A stretch of DNA of 64,000 bases from Kitasatospora sp. NBC_01246 (GTDB lineage: Bacteria > Actinomycetota > Actinomycetes > Streptomycetales > Streptomycetaceae): the NCBI RefSeq assembly GCF_036226505.1, contig NZ_CP108484.1, forward strand, positions 4,340,001 through 4,404,000, read 5' to 3'. The notes under the pieces were generated by a model. The model did not search any database. It had not been told where the DNA came from and was given only the letters and a program-made list of their open reading frames with translations. Below are positions 1 to 7,982 of this stretch, one piece after another. Positions within the stretch are counted from its first letter, which is position 1. The number at the start of each line of letters is the position of its first letter. The translations under genes and the position numbers were made by a program.

Positions 1-1902
1 CAGGATGTCGCCGAGCAGCTTCTCGCGGTCCAGGTCGACCTTGGGCGGCAGGCCGCCGAGGTGGTCGTGGACCACCTGCGTCCAGGCCGAGCCACCCAGC
101 TCGTCCTCGGTGTCACCGAGCAGGTAGAGCAGCTGGCCCTCCTCGGCGAAGCCGATCGGGGTGCGGCGGGTGACGTCGTCGATCACGCCGAGCACCGCGA
201 CCACGGGGGTCGGGTGGATGGCGGTCTCGCCGGTCTGGTTGTACAGCGAGACGTTGCCGCCGGTGACCGGGGTGCCGAGCGCCAGGCAGGCGTCGGCCAG
301 GCCGCGGGTGGCCTCGGCGAACTGCCACATCACGTCCGGGTCCTCGGGGGAGCCGAAGTTGAGGCAGTCGGAGATCGCGAGCGGCTTGGCACCGCCGGCG
401 GCGACGTTGCGGTACGCCTCGGCGAGGGCCAGCTGGGCGCCGGTGTACGGGTCCAGCTTGGTGTAGCGGCCGTTGCCGTCGGTGGCGACCGAGACGCCGA
501 GGTTGGTCTCCTCGTCGATCCGGATCATGCCGGAGTCCTCGGGCACCGAGAGGACGGTGTTGCCGAGCACGTAGCGGTCGTACTGGTCGGTGATCCAGGA
601 CTTGGAGGCCTGGTTCGGGCTGCCGGCGACCTTCAGCAGGTCGGCCTTCAGGCCCTCGCCGGTGGTCGGGCGGGCGAGCCGCTCGGCACTCGGGGCGTCG
701 GCCTGCAGCGCGTCCTGCCAGCTCGGGCGGGCGTACGGGCGCTGGTAGGTCGGGCCCTCGTGGGCGACGGTGCGCGGCGGCACGTCGACCACCAGCTCGC
801 CGTGCCAGAAGATCTCCAGCCGCTCGCCCTCCGTCACCTCACCGATGACGGTGGCGATGACGTCCCACTTCTCGCAGATCTCCAGGAAGCGGTCGACCTT
901 GCCGGGCTCGACGATGGCGCACATGCGCTCCTGCGACTCGCTCATGAGGATCTCCTCCGGCGAGAGCGTCTTGTCGCGCAGCGGCACGGTGTCGAGCTCG
1001 ATCCGCATGCCGCCCGAACCGGCCGAGGCCAGCTCGGAGGTGGCGCAGGAGAGACCGGCGCCGCCGAGGTCCTGGATGCCCTTGACGAGCTTCTCGGAGA
1101 AGATCTCCAGGGTGCACTCGATGAGGAGCTTCTCCTGGAACGGGTCGCCGACCTGGACGGCCGGGCGCTTGGCGGGCCCGGTCGCGTCGAAGGTCTCCGA
1201 GGCGAGCACCGAGACGCCGCCGATGCCGTCGCCACCGGTGCGGGCTCCGTACAGGATGACCTTGTTGCCGGCGCCGGAGGCCTGCGCGAGGTGGATGTCC
1301 TCGTGCTTCATCACGCCCACGCAGAGCGCGTTGACCAGCGGGTTGCCCTGGTAGCAGGAGTCGAAGACGACCTCGCCGCCGATGTTGGGCAGGCCCAGGC
1401 AGTTGCCGTAGCCGCCGATGCCCGCGACGATCCCGGGCAGCACGCGCCGGGTGTCCGGGTGGTCGGCGGCGCCGAACCGCAGCGGGTCCATCACGGCGAC
1501 CGGGCGGGCGCCCATCGCGAGGATGTCGCGCACGATGCCGCCGATGCCGGTGGCCGCGCCCTGGTACGGCTCGATGTACGAGGGGTGGTTGTGCGACTCG
1601 ACCTTGAAGGTGACCGCGTAGCCCTGGCCGACGTCGACCACACCGGCGTTCTCGCCGATGCCGACGAGCATCGCGTCGTTCGGCGGAACCTTCTCGCCGA
1701 ACTGCTTCAGGTGCACCTTGGAGCTCTTGTAGGAGCAGTGCTCCGACCACATGACCGAGTACATCGCGAGCTCGGCGCCGGTCGGACGGCGGCCGAGGAT
1801 CTCGCGGATGCGGGCGTACTCGTCCTCCTTGAGGCCGAGTTCGGACCACGGCTGGGCGGAGTCCGGGGTCTGCTCGGCGTTCTTGACGGTGTCGAGGCTC
1901 AT
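1..1902 (-). CDS. purL: Phosphoribosylformylglycinamidine synthase large subunit PurL (3' end cut by window)
   Basis: PurL is the ATP-dependent catalytic subunit of FGAM synthase, step 4 of purine synthesis in the cytoplasm; it takes ammonia from PurQ and is bridged by PurS. The first 634 codons are here; the family (small-type PurL) is about 750 aa, so roughly the last sixth lies beyond base 1. Translation from the ATG at 1902 gives MSLDTVKNAEQTPDSAQ, then the family-typical SVMWSEHCSYKSSK and FKVESHNHPSYIEPYQG segments near residues 50-115. The start overlaps the purQ stop by one base (TGATG), indicating translational coupling in a purS-purQ-purL operon. Confidence 0.97.
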   Translation of the reverse strand, partial: MSLDTVKNAEQTPDSAQPWSELGLKEDEYARIREILGRRPTGAELAMYSVMWSEHCSYKSSKVHLKQFGEKVPPNDAMLVGIGENAGVVDVGQGYAVTFKVESHNHPSYIEPYQGAATGIGGIVRDILAMGARPVAVMDPLRFGAADHPDTRRVLPGIVAGIGGYGNCLGLPNIGGEVVFDSCYQGNPLVNALCVGVMKHEDIHLAQASGAGNKVILYGARTGGDGIGGVSVLASETFDATGPAKRPAVQVGDPFQEKLLIECTLEIFSEKLVKGIQDLGGAGLSCATSELASAGSGGMRIELDTVPLRDKTLSPEEILMSESQERMCAIVEPGKVDRFLEICEKWDVIATVIGEVTEGERLEIFWHGELVVDVPPRTVAHEGPTYQRPYARPSWQDALQADAPSAERLARPTTGEGLKADLLKVAGSPNQASKSWITDQYDRYVLGNTVLSVPEDSGMIRIDEETNLGVSVATDGNGRYTKLDPYTGAQLALAEAYRNVAAGGAKPLAISDCLNFGSPEDPDVMWQFAEATRGLADACLALGTPVTGGNVSLYNQTGETAIHPTPVVAVLGVIDDVTRRTPIGFAEEGQLLYLLGDTEDELGGSAWTQVVHDHLGGLPPKVDLDREKLLGDIL

Positions 1903-2579
1903 CAGGCGTTCACCAGCTGCTTCAGGACGGAAGTGAAGAAGCCCAGGCCCTCGGTGCTCGGACCGGTGAGCGGCTCCACGGCGTGCTCCGGGTGCGGCAT
2001 CAGACCGACGACATTGCCGGCGGCGTTGGTGATGCCGGCGATGTCGCGGTACGAACCGTTCGGGTTGACGTCGACGTAGCGGGCGACCACCCGGCCCTCG
2101 GCCTCCAGCGCGTCCAGGACGTGCTCGTCGGCGACGAACCGGCCCTCGCCGTTCTTCAGCGGGACGACGATTTCCTGGCCGGCCGAGTAATCCCGGGTCC
2201 AGGCGGTGCCGGCGTTCTCGATCCGCAGCTTCTGGTCGCGGCAGACGAAGTGCAGCGAGTCGTTGCGGGTGAGCGCGCCGGGCAGCAGGTGCGATTCGCA
2301 CAGCACCTGGAAGCCGTTGCAGATACCGAGAACCGGCATTCCCAGCTTCGCCTGCTCGATGATGGTGTCCATCACCGGCGAGAAGCGGGAGATGGCGCCG
2401 CAGCGCAGATAGTCGCCGTAACTGAATCCGCCGGGCAGGACGACGGCGTCGACCTGGTGGAGATCCTTGTCACGGTGCCAGAGGGCGACCGGCTCCGCGC
2501 CGGCCAGGCGGACAGCGCGCTGGGCGTCGCGGTCGTCGAGGGAACCAGGGAAAGTGACGACGCCGACTCGGGTGGTCAC
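1902..2579 (-). CDS. purQ: Phosphoribosylformylglycinamidine synthase glutaminase subunit PurQ
   Basis: PurQ is the class I glutamine amidotransferase subunit of FGAM synthase; it hydrolyses glutamine and passes ammonia to PurL. The 225-aa product has the usual length. Visible motifs are the N-terminal VGVVTFPGSLDDRDAQRA, the oxyanion strand VVLPGGFSYGDYLRCGA, the nucleophile elbow GMPVLGICNGFQVLCE (catalytic Cys) and the C-terminal His/Glu of GLMPHPEHAVE. The GTG start overlaps the purS TGA by four bases (GTGA), and the stop overlaps the purL ATG, so the three subunits are made in a coupled series. Confidence 0.97.
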   Translation of the reverse strand: MTTRVGVVTFPGSLDDRDAQRAVRLAGAEPVALWHRDKDLHQVDAVVLPGGFSYGDYLRCGAISRFSPVMDTIIEQAKLGMPVLGICNGFQVLCESHLLPGALTRNDSLHFVCRDQKLRIENAGTAWTRDYSAGQEIVVPLKNGEGRFVADEHVLDALEAEGRVVARYVDVNPNGSYRDIAGITNAAGNVVGLMPHPEHAVEPLTGPSTEGLGFFTSVLKQLVNA

Positions 2580-2830
2580 TTGCCCTCCTCCTCGACGCGG
2601 ACGGTGAAGTCCTCGATCACGGTGTTGGCGAGAAAGGTCTCGGCTGCTTCGCGGATACGGGCGAGCGCGGCGTCGTCGACCGGGCCCTCCAGCTCCAGCT
2701 CGAAGCGCTTGCCCTGGCGGACGTCGGCGATCCCGGCGAATCCGAGACGGGGCAGTGCGCGTTGCACCGCCTGTCCCTGGGGGTCGAGGATCTCCGGCTT
2801 GAGCATGACGTCGACTACGACGCGTGCCAC
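2576..2830 (-). CDS. purS: Phosphoribosylformylglycinamidine synthase subunit PurS
   Basis: PurS is the small dimeric bridge between PurQ and PurL in the three-part FGAM synthase of Gram-positive bacteria. I start it at the GTG ending at 2830, which gives 84 aa beginning MARVVVDVMLKPEILDPQGQ, the normal family N-terminus and length, with GGGAG five bases upstream. The frame is open much further upstream, but that extension is not PurS-like. A second GTG two codons earlier (2836) is possible. It is the first gene of the purSQL operon; the promoter must lie in 2831-3297. Confidence 0.95.
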   Translation of the reverse strand: MARVVVDVMLKPEILDPQGQAVQRALPRLGFAGIADVRQGKRFELELEGPVDDAALARIREAAETFLANTVIEDFTVRVEEEGK

Positions 2831-3297
2831 TGGCACTCCCGGTGGTGTCTTCGTGAAGGCGGGGGAACTCCAGACTACCGGGGGTTTCGGGCGACTTTGC
2901 TGGCCGGGGAGGGTGACGCGCGTAGACCCACGACCCTTACGCCACAAGGGCTCCGACTCCCCGACACCCCCCGGCGGGCACCCCTTTTCGCCGGATTCGA
3001 CGGCCCGAGCGAGAACGGCCGAAGAGCACCCGAATACCGGCACTCCGGACAGATCGGCCAGCCGAGTGCACCGGGTATCCGGCACCCGCCGAAGACACGT
3101 GAATATACGGAAAAGAAAGCCGGACTCTTCGATTTCGACCCGCTTCGGGTGCAGAATAGGGCCACCTGTCGCGGCAAGTGCTGCGTATCCGGCACGCCAT
3201 CGGGCCTGCCCGTATGCGCTTGCGCGAGTGGTGCACATCAGGCCACGGGAGCGCACCCCGCGCCCTTCGGCCGAATTGCCCGAGAGGATTGACACCC
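2831..3297. other. Divergent purS/lsr2 intergenic region
   Basis: These 467 bp separate the leftward purSQL operon from rightward lsr2 and must contain both promoters. The part before lsr2 (about 3095-3180) is the most AT-rich stretch nearby, as expected for a promoter or Lsr2-bound site. I could not fix a convincing -35/-10 pair. I saw no riboswitch-like purine aptamer core and no RNA gene. Open frames crossing this region have atypical composition and no family resemblance, so I treat them as spurious. Confidence 0.5.
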
Positions 3298-3615
3298 ATG
3301 GCTCAGCGTGTAGTCGTCACGCTCTCCGACGACCTGGACGGCGGCGCAGCCGCGGAAACCGTCCACTTCGGCGTCGACGGGAAGTCGTACGAGATCGACC
3401 TGTCCCTGGACAACGCGGAAAAGCTGCGGGAGGCCCTCGCTCCGTTCGTCGCGGCCGGCCGCCGCCAGAGCCGTACCGGTAAGTCCTTCCGCCGCACCGC
3501 GCTCACCCCGGACCCGGCCGCCGTGCGCGCCTGGGCCCAGTCGCGCGGCATGGAGCTGCCCGCCCGGGGGCGCATCCCCAAGCACGTGTACGAGGCGTTC
3601 GCCGAGGCGAACTGA
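3298..3615 (+). CDS. lsr2: Lsr2 family nucleoid-associated protein
   Basis: Lsr2 is the actinobacterial H-NS-like xenogeneic silencer: it oligomerises through its N-terminal domain, binds the minor groove of AT-rich DNA and represses acquired genes. The 105-aa product matches the family length. The N-terminal half (MAQRVVVTLSDDLDGG to about residue 60) is the dimerisation domain. The C-terminal half has PDPAAVRAWAQSRGMELPARGRIPK; the RGR turn is the DNA-binding AT-hook-like motif. The ATG at 3298 follows AGAGGA with normal spacing. A 12-bp hairpin at 3629-3663 ends the transcript. Confidence 0.97.
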   Translation: MAQRVVVTLSDDLDGGAAAETVHFGVDGKSYEIDLSLDNAEKLREALAPFVAAGRRQSRTGKSFRRTALTPDPAAVRAWAQSRGMELPARGRIPKHVYEAFAEAN

Positions 3616-3628
3616 CCCCGCCGGACCC

Positions 3629-3663
3629 GGTCGTCCCACCTGCCCCGAAAGGGTGGGGCGACC
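3629..3663 (+). terminator. Terminator hairpin after lsr2
   Basis: A 12-bp stem (3629-3640 with 3652-3663, one G-U pair) and an 11-base loop begins 14 bases after the lsr2 stop. There is no clear U-tract, which is common in actinobacteria. Confidence 0.75.
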
Positions 3664-3745
3664 ACCCCGACCGATGGGGTAGAGTATTCCTCGTCGCCGC
3701 AACGGAGAGATCCGAAGAGGCGGCCGGTGCCCCACCAGGCACCGT

Positions 3746-3818
3746 GCGGACGTGGCTCAGTTGGTAGAGCATCACCTTGCCAAGGTGAGGGTCGCGAGTT
3801 CGAATCTCGTCGTCCGCT
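3746..3818 (+). tRNA. tRNA-Gly (anticodon GCC), copy 1
   Basis: A 73-nt cloverleaf: acceptor GCGGACG/CGTCCGC, D-loop with GGCTCAGTTGGTAGAGC, anticodon stem-loop TCACCTTGCCAAGGTGA with GCC at the centre, T-arm TCGCGAGTTCGAATCTCG... and discriminator T (U73), as expected for bacterial tRNA-Gly. CCA is not encoded; the next bases are CGC. It reads the GGC/GGU codons. It is identical over all 73 nt to the copy at 3858-3930, 39 bp downstream, and probably shares a transcript with it. Confidence 0.97.
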
Positions 3819-3857
3819 CGCAGTGCGCGAGCACAGCACAACTCAATATCTTGACCT

Positions 3858-3930
3858 GCGGACGTGGCTCAGTTGGTAGAGCATCACCTTGCCAAGGTGA
3901 GGGTCGCGAGTTCGAATCTCGTCGTCCGCT
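3858..3930 (+). tRNA. tRNA-Gly (anticodon GCC), copy 2
   Basis: Identical in all 73 nt to the preceding tRNA-Gly(GCC). Unlike copy 1, it is followed directly by CCA at 3931-3933, so the 3' end may be templated here, though three bases could match by chance. Copy 2 is followed within seven bases by a very strong palindromic terminator at 3937-3968, which closes the two-tRNA unit. Confidence 0.97.
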
Positions 3931-3936
3931 CCAGTA

Positions 3937-3968
3937 CGAAGGGCCCCCTCGATCGAGGGGGCCCTTCG
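3937..3968 (+). terminator. Terminator of the tRNA-Gly pair (32-bp perfect palindrome)
   Basis: Bases 3937-3952 are perfectly complementary to 3953-3968 (16-bp arms, no spacer; core GGGCCCCC/GGGGGCCC). It lies immediately after the second tRNA and is the obvious transcription stop for the pair. Confidence 0.9.
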
Positions 3969-4139
3969 GCATTCCCCTCGGTCGTGCCGGACCCCGCCCG
4001 AGCAGCCGTCCCCGCATTCCCGGCCCGCCCCGCCGCCGGACCGCCGATGACATTTGTCACCGCCGACCCGTGGATCCGCACCGCCTTCTCATGAGAGCCC
4101 GCACTGCCCGGGGCGCCCCGGCGGCGGAAGGCTTGAGCC

Positions 4140-5144
4140 ATGGAAACGAGCCAGCCGCACACCGCGAGCGACCCTGTGATCGAGGTCACCGACCTCCACC
4201 GCCACTACGGCTCCGGCGCCACCGGCTTCCACGCGGTGCGCGGGGTCGACCTGACCGTCGGCCGTGGTGAGCTCTTCGCGCTGCTCGGTACCAACGGGGC
4301 CGGCAAGACCTCCGCCATGGAGCTGATCGAGGGCCTCGCCGCCCCCACCGCCGGTGCGGTCCGGGTGCTCGGCCACGACCCCCACCGCGAGCGCGCCGCG
4401 CTCCGCCCCCGGATCGGCATCATGCTCCAGGAGGGCGGCTTCCCCGGCGACCTCACCGTCGCCGAGACCGGCCGCAGCTGGGCCGGGATGACCAGCGGCT
4501 CCCGCCCGCTGGAGGAGGCGCTGGAGCTGGTCGGCCTCGCCGACCGCCGGGGCGTCCGGGTCAAGCAGCTCTCCGGCGGCGAGCGGCGCCGGCTCGACCT
4601 CGCGATGGCCCTGCTCGGCCGGCCCGAGGTGCTCTTCCTGGACGAGCCGAGCACCGGCCTCGATCCCGAGGCCCGGGCCGCCGTCTGGCGGCTGGTCCGC
4701 GACCTGCGCGCCCAGGGCACCACCGTGCTGCTCACCACGCACTACCTGGAGGAGGCCGAGGAGCTGGCCGACCGCCTGGCGATCATGCACCGCGGCCGGA
4801 TCGTCACCACCGGCACCGTCGCCGAGGTCATCGCCGGCCGGCCCGCCCGGATCTCCTTCGAGCTCCCGGAGTTCACCGGAGCCTCGCTCCCGCCGCTGAC
4901 CGGGGCCACCCTGGTCGCGGACGGCCGCCGGATCACCGTGCAGACCGGGCAGCTCCAGGCCACCCTCACCGACCTGCTCGGCTGGGCCGCCCGGCACGGC
5001 ATCGCGCTCGACGCCCTCGACGCCCGCAGCGCCTCGCTGGAGGAGGCCTTCCTCGCCATCGCCTCCGAGGCCGCGCACCAGCCCCCGGCCGACGCCCCGG
5101 CCGCCCCCACCACCCTCCGCCGCCTGATGGGACTCTCCCGATGA
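4140..5144 (+). CDS. ABC transporter ATP-binding protein (ABC-2 / drug-export type)
   Basis: This is the nucleotide-binding subunit of an ABC-2 exporter; it powers the membrane partner encoded immediately downstream. Walker A GTNGAGKT lies at residues 50-57, a Q-loop (MLQEGGF) near 95-101, the signature LSGGERRR at 144-151 and Walker B LFLDEP at 165-170, followed by the H-loop in LLTTHYLEEAEEL. After about residue 220 comes an accessory C-terminal domain usual in DrrA/CcmA-like exporters. GGAAGG precedes the ATG. The stop overlaps the permease start (ATGA). The substrate cannot be read from sequence; placement with a DesK/DesR-type pair suggests regulation by an envelope signal. Confidence 0.93.
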   Translation: METSQPHTASDPVIEVTDLHRHYGSGATGFHAVRGVDLTVGRGELFALLGTNGAGKTSAMELIEGLAAPTAGAVRVLGHDPHRERAALRPRIGIMLQEGGFPGDLTVAETGRSWAGMTSGSRPLEEALELVGLADRRGVRVKQLSGGERRRLDLAMALLGRPEVLFLDEPSTGLDPEARAAVWRLVRDLRAQGTTVLLTTHYLEEAEELADRLAIMHRGRIVTTGTVAEVIAGRPARISFELPEFTGASLPPLTGATLVADGRRITVQTGQLQATLTDLLGWAARHGIALDALDARSASLEEAFLAIASEAAHQPPADAPAAPTTLRRLMGLSR

Positions 5145-5971
5145 CCACCGCCACCGCCCGTCCCGCCGCCGGCCCGCGGACCACCGCCGTCCGCCGACTG
5201 CTCGCCCTCGGCCGGGCCGAGGCCACCCTGCTGCTGCGCAACCGGACCGCGATGTTCACGGCCCTGCTGCTGCCGCTGATGCTCATCGGCGCCCTGCGGG
5301 GCGTGCTCGAACAGCAGGCCGAGACCCACCCCGGCCTCGACGTCGACTCGCTGCTGGTCAACGGGGCGATCGGGATGGTGCTCGCCTTCGTCGTCTACTA
5401 CAACCTGACCGGCGCCTACGTGGCCCGCCGCGGCGAGCTGGTGCTCAAGCGGCTGCGCACCGGCGAGGCGCGGGACGTCGAGATCCTGGCCGGCACCGCG
5501 GTGCCCTCGGTCGCCCTGGCCCTGCTGATGTGCCTCGTGGTCGCCGTCGGCGGCGGCGTCGCCCTGGACCTCAGCGCGCCGGTCAACCCGCTGCTGATGG
5601 CCGCCGGGCTGGTCCTGGTGATCGGGACCCTGATGGCGCTGGCCGCCGTCTCCAGCGCCTTCACCAGGACGGTCGAGAGCGCCGGCATCACCACCATGCC
5701 GGTCCTGCTGGTCTCCCAGTTCGGTTCCGGCCTGTTCATCCCGCTGGAGGTCATGCCCGACCGGATGGCCGACGTCTGCCGGCTGCTGCCGACCACCCCG
5801 GCCTTCCAGCTGATCCGCCTCGGCTGGTTCGGCACCGACGGCTCCGCCGCCGCCACCGGCTTCGCCGGCACCTGGGCCCCCGCCGCCCCGCACCTGGTCA
5901 CCGGCATGGTCTGGCTCGCCCTGGCCGCCTGGGGCGCCGTCCGCTGGTTCCGCTGGGAGCCCCGCCGCTGA
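5141..5971 (+). CDS. ABC-2 type transporter permease
   Basis: This 276-aa integral membrane protein is the likely partner of the ATPase encoded just upstream, with which it shares ATGA. About six hydrophobic segments are visible: near residues 40-57 (AMFTALLLPLMLIGAL), 80-100, 125-150, 155-180, 190-210 and 250-268. This is the ABC-2 layout with a short cytoplasmic N-terminus and a large loop between helices 1 and 2. The alternating short helices match daunorubicin/teichoic-type exporters. The product is followed after about 80 bp by the histidine kinase gene. Confidence 0.9.
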   Translation: MTTATARPAAGPRTTAVRRLLALGRAEATLLLRNRTAMFTALLLPLMLIGALRGVLEQQAETHPGLDVDSLLVNGAIGMVLAFVVYYNLTGAYVARRGELVLKRLRTGEARDVEILAGTAVPSVALALLMCLVVAVGGGVALDLSAPVNPLLMAAGLVLVIGTLMALAAVSSAFTRTVESAGITTMPVLLVSQFGSGLFIPLEVMPDRMADVCRLLPTTPAFQLIRLGWFGTDGSAAATGFAGTWAPAAPHLVTGMVWLALAAWGAVRWFRWEPRR

Positions 5972-6054
5972 CCGGAACCGGCCCGCCCCGGCACCCGCTC
6001 CCCACCTGATAGGAAGGGCACGGCACGATCATGATCGAAGGGGGAGCGGGAGAG

Positions 6055-7332
6055 ATGAGCGTCCTGACGCCGAGACGGCGCTGGAAGGGGTCCAGCAAAC
6101 CCCAGCGCACCGAGCTCTACCTCCGCTGGTCGCTCTACTTCATCCCGCTGATCCTGCTCCCGATGATCGTGCTGGCCATCGCCGCCCCCACCGGCCGGGA
6201 GGACACCCGCGGCAGCGCCCAGGTCTGCGTGGTCGTCGGCCTGGCCACCACCCTGCTGACCCTGCGGGCCCTGCGCACCTCGCTCGACCACTACCTGAAC
6301 CGGCCGACCGACCACCTGCGCCGGCTCCTCACCCTCGGCGTCGTGACGATCGCCGGCTCCTGGGCGGTCCTGCTGCTCGGCCCGGCCGACGGCGGACCGG
6401 ACAGCCCGGGCGCGCCGCCGTTCACCGTCGTGGTCGTCTCCCTCCTGCTGGCCGCCGCCTTCTGCCCGGTGAGCGTCGGCCTGCCGGTGCGCCGGGCCTG
6501 CCTCACCGGGGTGACGGCCCAGCTCCTGGTCGCCCCCGCGGCCCTGCTCGCCGGGCTCGACGGCGCGACCACGGCCGGTCTGCTGGTCGGCAACCTGATC
6601 GCGCTCACCTTCATCGGGTCCAGCTGCCGCAGCTTCGCCTGGCTGCAGTCCGTGGTCTGGGAGCTGGACGCCGCCCGCGAGGCCCAGTCCAGGCTGGCGG
6701 TGGCCGAGGAGCGGCTGCGGTTCTCCCGGGACCTGCACGACGTGATGGGCCGCAACCTCACCACCATCGCGCTGAAGAGCGAACTCGCCGCCCAACTGGC
6801 CCGCCGCGGCCGGCCGGAGGCCGCCGACCAGATGGCCGAGGTGCAGCGGATCGCCCAGGAGTCCCAGCGCGAGGTCCGCGACGTCGTCCGCGGCTACCGC
6901 ACGGCGGACCTGCACGCCGAGGCGATCGGCGCCCGCGCCGTGCTGCGCGCCGCCGACGTGGCCTGCGAGATCGACCTGGGCGAGGAGCCGCACGAACTGC
7001 CGCTGCCGGTGCAGTCGGTGCTCGGCTGGGTGATCCGCGAGGCCACCACCAACACGCTGCGCCACAGCGAGGCCGCGCACTGCTCGATCCGGCTGCGCCG
7101 CGAGGACGGCCGGGTGGTGCTGGAGCTGGAGAATGACGGGGTGCCGGCCGTGCCGATCCCGTCCCAGGGCAGCGGGACGGGCCTGCACGGGCTGCGCGAG
7201 CGCCTCGCCGCCCACGACGGCGAGCTGACCCTCCCGGAGGCCGGGCCGGGCCGGTTCCGGGTGCTCGCCAGCGTCCCGCTCCGGCCCCCGTCCGCCACCG
7301 CACCGCTCCCGTCCGGAAGAAGGCCCCGATGA
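6055..7332 (+). CDS. Sensor histidine kinase (HisKA_3, DesK/NarX type)
   Basis: This is a membrane sensor kinase that phosphorylates the response regulator encoded downstream. The first half holds about five hydrophobic segments (for example YFIPLILLPMIVLAIAA and TVVVVSLLLAAAF) with little extracytoplasmic domain, as in DesK. The HisKA_3 phosphoacceptor is in SRDLHDVMGRNLTTIALKSE; the ATPase lid region includes REATTNTLRHSEA (N-box) and GTGLHGLRERL (G-box). I prefer the ATG at 6055, which has AGGGGGAG eight bases upstream; an in-frame ATG at 6031 would add eight residues. Its stop overlaps the regulator start (ATGA). Confidence 0.93.
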   Translation: MSVLTPRRRWKGSSKPQRTELYLRWSLYFIPLILLPMIVLAIAAPTGREDTRGSAQVCVVVGLATTLLTLRALRTSLDHYLNRPTDHLRRLLTLGVVTIAGSWAVLLLGPADGGPDSPGAPPFTVVVVSLLLAAAFCPVSVGLPVRRACLTGVTAQLLVAPAALLAGLDGATTAGLLVGNLIALTFIGSSCRSFAWLQSVVWELDAAREAQSRLAVAEERLRFSRDLHDVMGRNLTTIALKSELAAQLARRGRPEAADQMAEVQRIAQESQREVRDVVRGYRTADLHAEAIGARAVLRAADVACEIDLGEEPHELPLPVQSVLGWVIREATTNTLRHSEAAHCSIRLRREDGRVVLELENDGVPAVPIPSQGSGTGLHGLRERLAAHDGELTLPEAGPGRFRVLASVPLRPPSATAPLPSGRRPR

Positions 7333-7949
7333 CCGAGACCGATCCCGTGCGCGTGCTGCTCGCGGACGACGAGCACCTGATCCGGGGGGCGCTGGCCGCG
7401 CTGCTCTCCCTGGAGGACGACATCACCGTGGTCGCCCAGGCCGCCTCCGGCCCGGAGGCGGTGGCGATGGCGCAGGCGCACCGCCCGGACATCGCGGTGC
7501 TGGACCTCCAGATGCCCGGGCTGGACGGTATCGAGGTGGCCACCGAACTGCGCCGGCTGCTGCCGGACTGCCGCTCCATGATCGTCACCGGGCACGGCCG
7601 ACCCGGCTACCTGAAGCGGGCGCTGGAGGTCGGCGTGCGCGGCTTCCTGCCGAAGACCGTCTCGGCGGCGGACCTCGCCGGAATCATCCGCACGGTGCGC
7701 GCGGGCGGCCGCTACGTGGACCCGGAGCTGGCGGCGGACGCGATCAGCGCGGGCGAGACCCCGCTGACCCCGCGCGAGACGGACGTCCTCGAACTGGCCG
7801 CCGACGGCACCTCGATCGCCGGGATCGCCGAGCGCGCGGCACTCTCCCAGGGCACCGTCCGCAACTACCTCTCCTCGGCCGCCGGCAAGCTGGGCGCCGA
7901 GAACCGCCACGCGGCGGTGCGGATCGCGCGCGAGCACGGCTGGATCTGA
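7329..7949 (+). CDS. LuxR/NarL-family response regulator (DesR type)
   Basis: The 206-aa regulator has a receiver domain at residues 8-125, with acidic pocket DDE, phosphoacceptor Asp in IAVLDLQMPGLDG, a conserved Thr in VTGHGRPG and Lys in LPKTVS. The C-terminal LuxR-type helix-turn-helix is in LTPRETDVLELAADGTSIAGIAERAALSQGTVRNYLSSAAGKLGAEN. It is translationally coupled to the kinase, so the two form a dedicated pair. The most likely target is the ABC-2 exporter promoter upstream of 4140, as for many DesKR-ABC modules; that is inference from layout. Confidence 0.94.
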   Translation: MTETDPVRVLLADDEHLIRGALAALLSLEDDITVVAQAASGPEAVAMAQAHRPDIAVLDLQMPGLDGIEVATELRRLLPDCRSMIVTGHGRPGYLKRALEVGVRGFLPKTVSAADLAGIIRTVRAGGRYVDPELAADAISAGETPLTPRETDVLELAADGTSIAGIAERAALSQGTVRNYLSSAAGKLGAENRHAAVRIAREHGWI

Positions 7950-7982
7950 GGACCCGGCCGTGCCCGCGCGGACAGGTACCCC

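Noticed and set aside
61..2079. Long open frame on the plus strand opposite purL
   Set aside because: Antisense frame produced by high GC; composition lacks any family and purL/purQ on the other strand match known proteins residue by residue.
3178..3297. N-terminal extension of Lsr2
   Set aside because: An earlier start adds 40 residues not found in Lsr2; the ATG at 3298 has a ribosome site and gives the normal length.
2831..3297. Purine riboswitch upstream of purS
   Set aside because: No recognisable purine aptamer core with conserved junction bases; pur regulation here must be by another means.
3746..3968. tRNA-Gly as an integration site for a mobile element
   Set aside because: No integrase, direct-repeat copy of the 3' end beyond the duplicate tRNA, or change in composition on either side.
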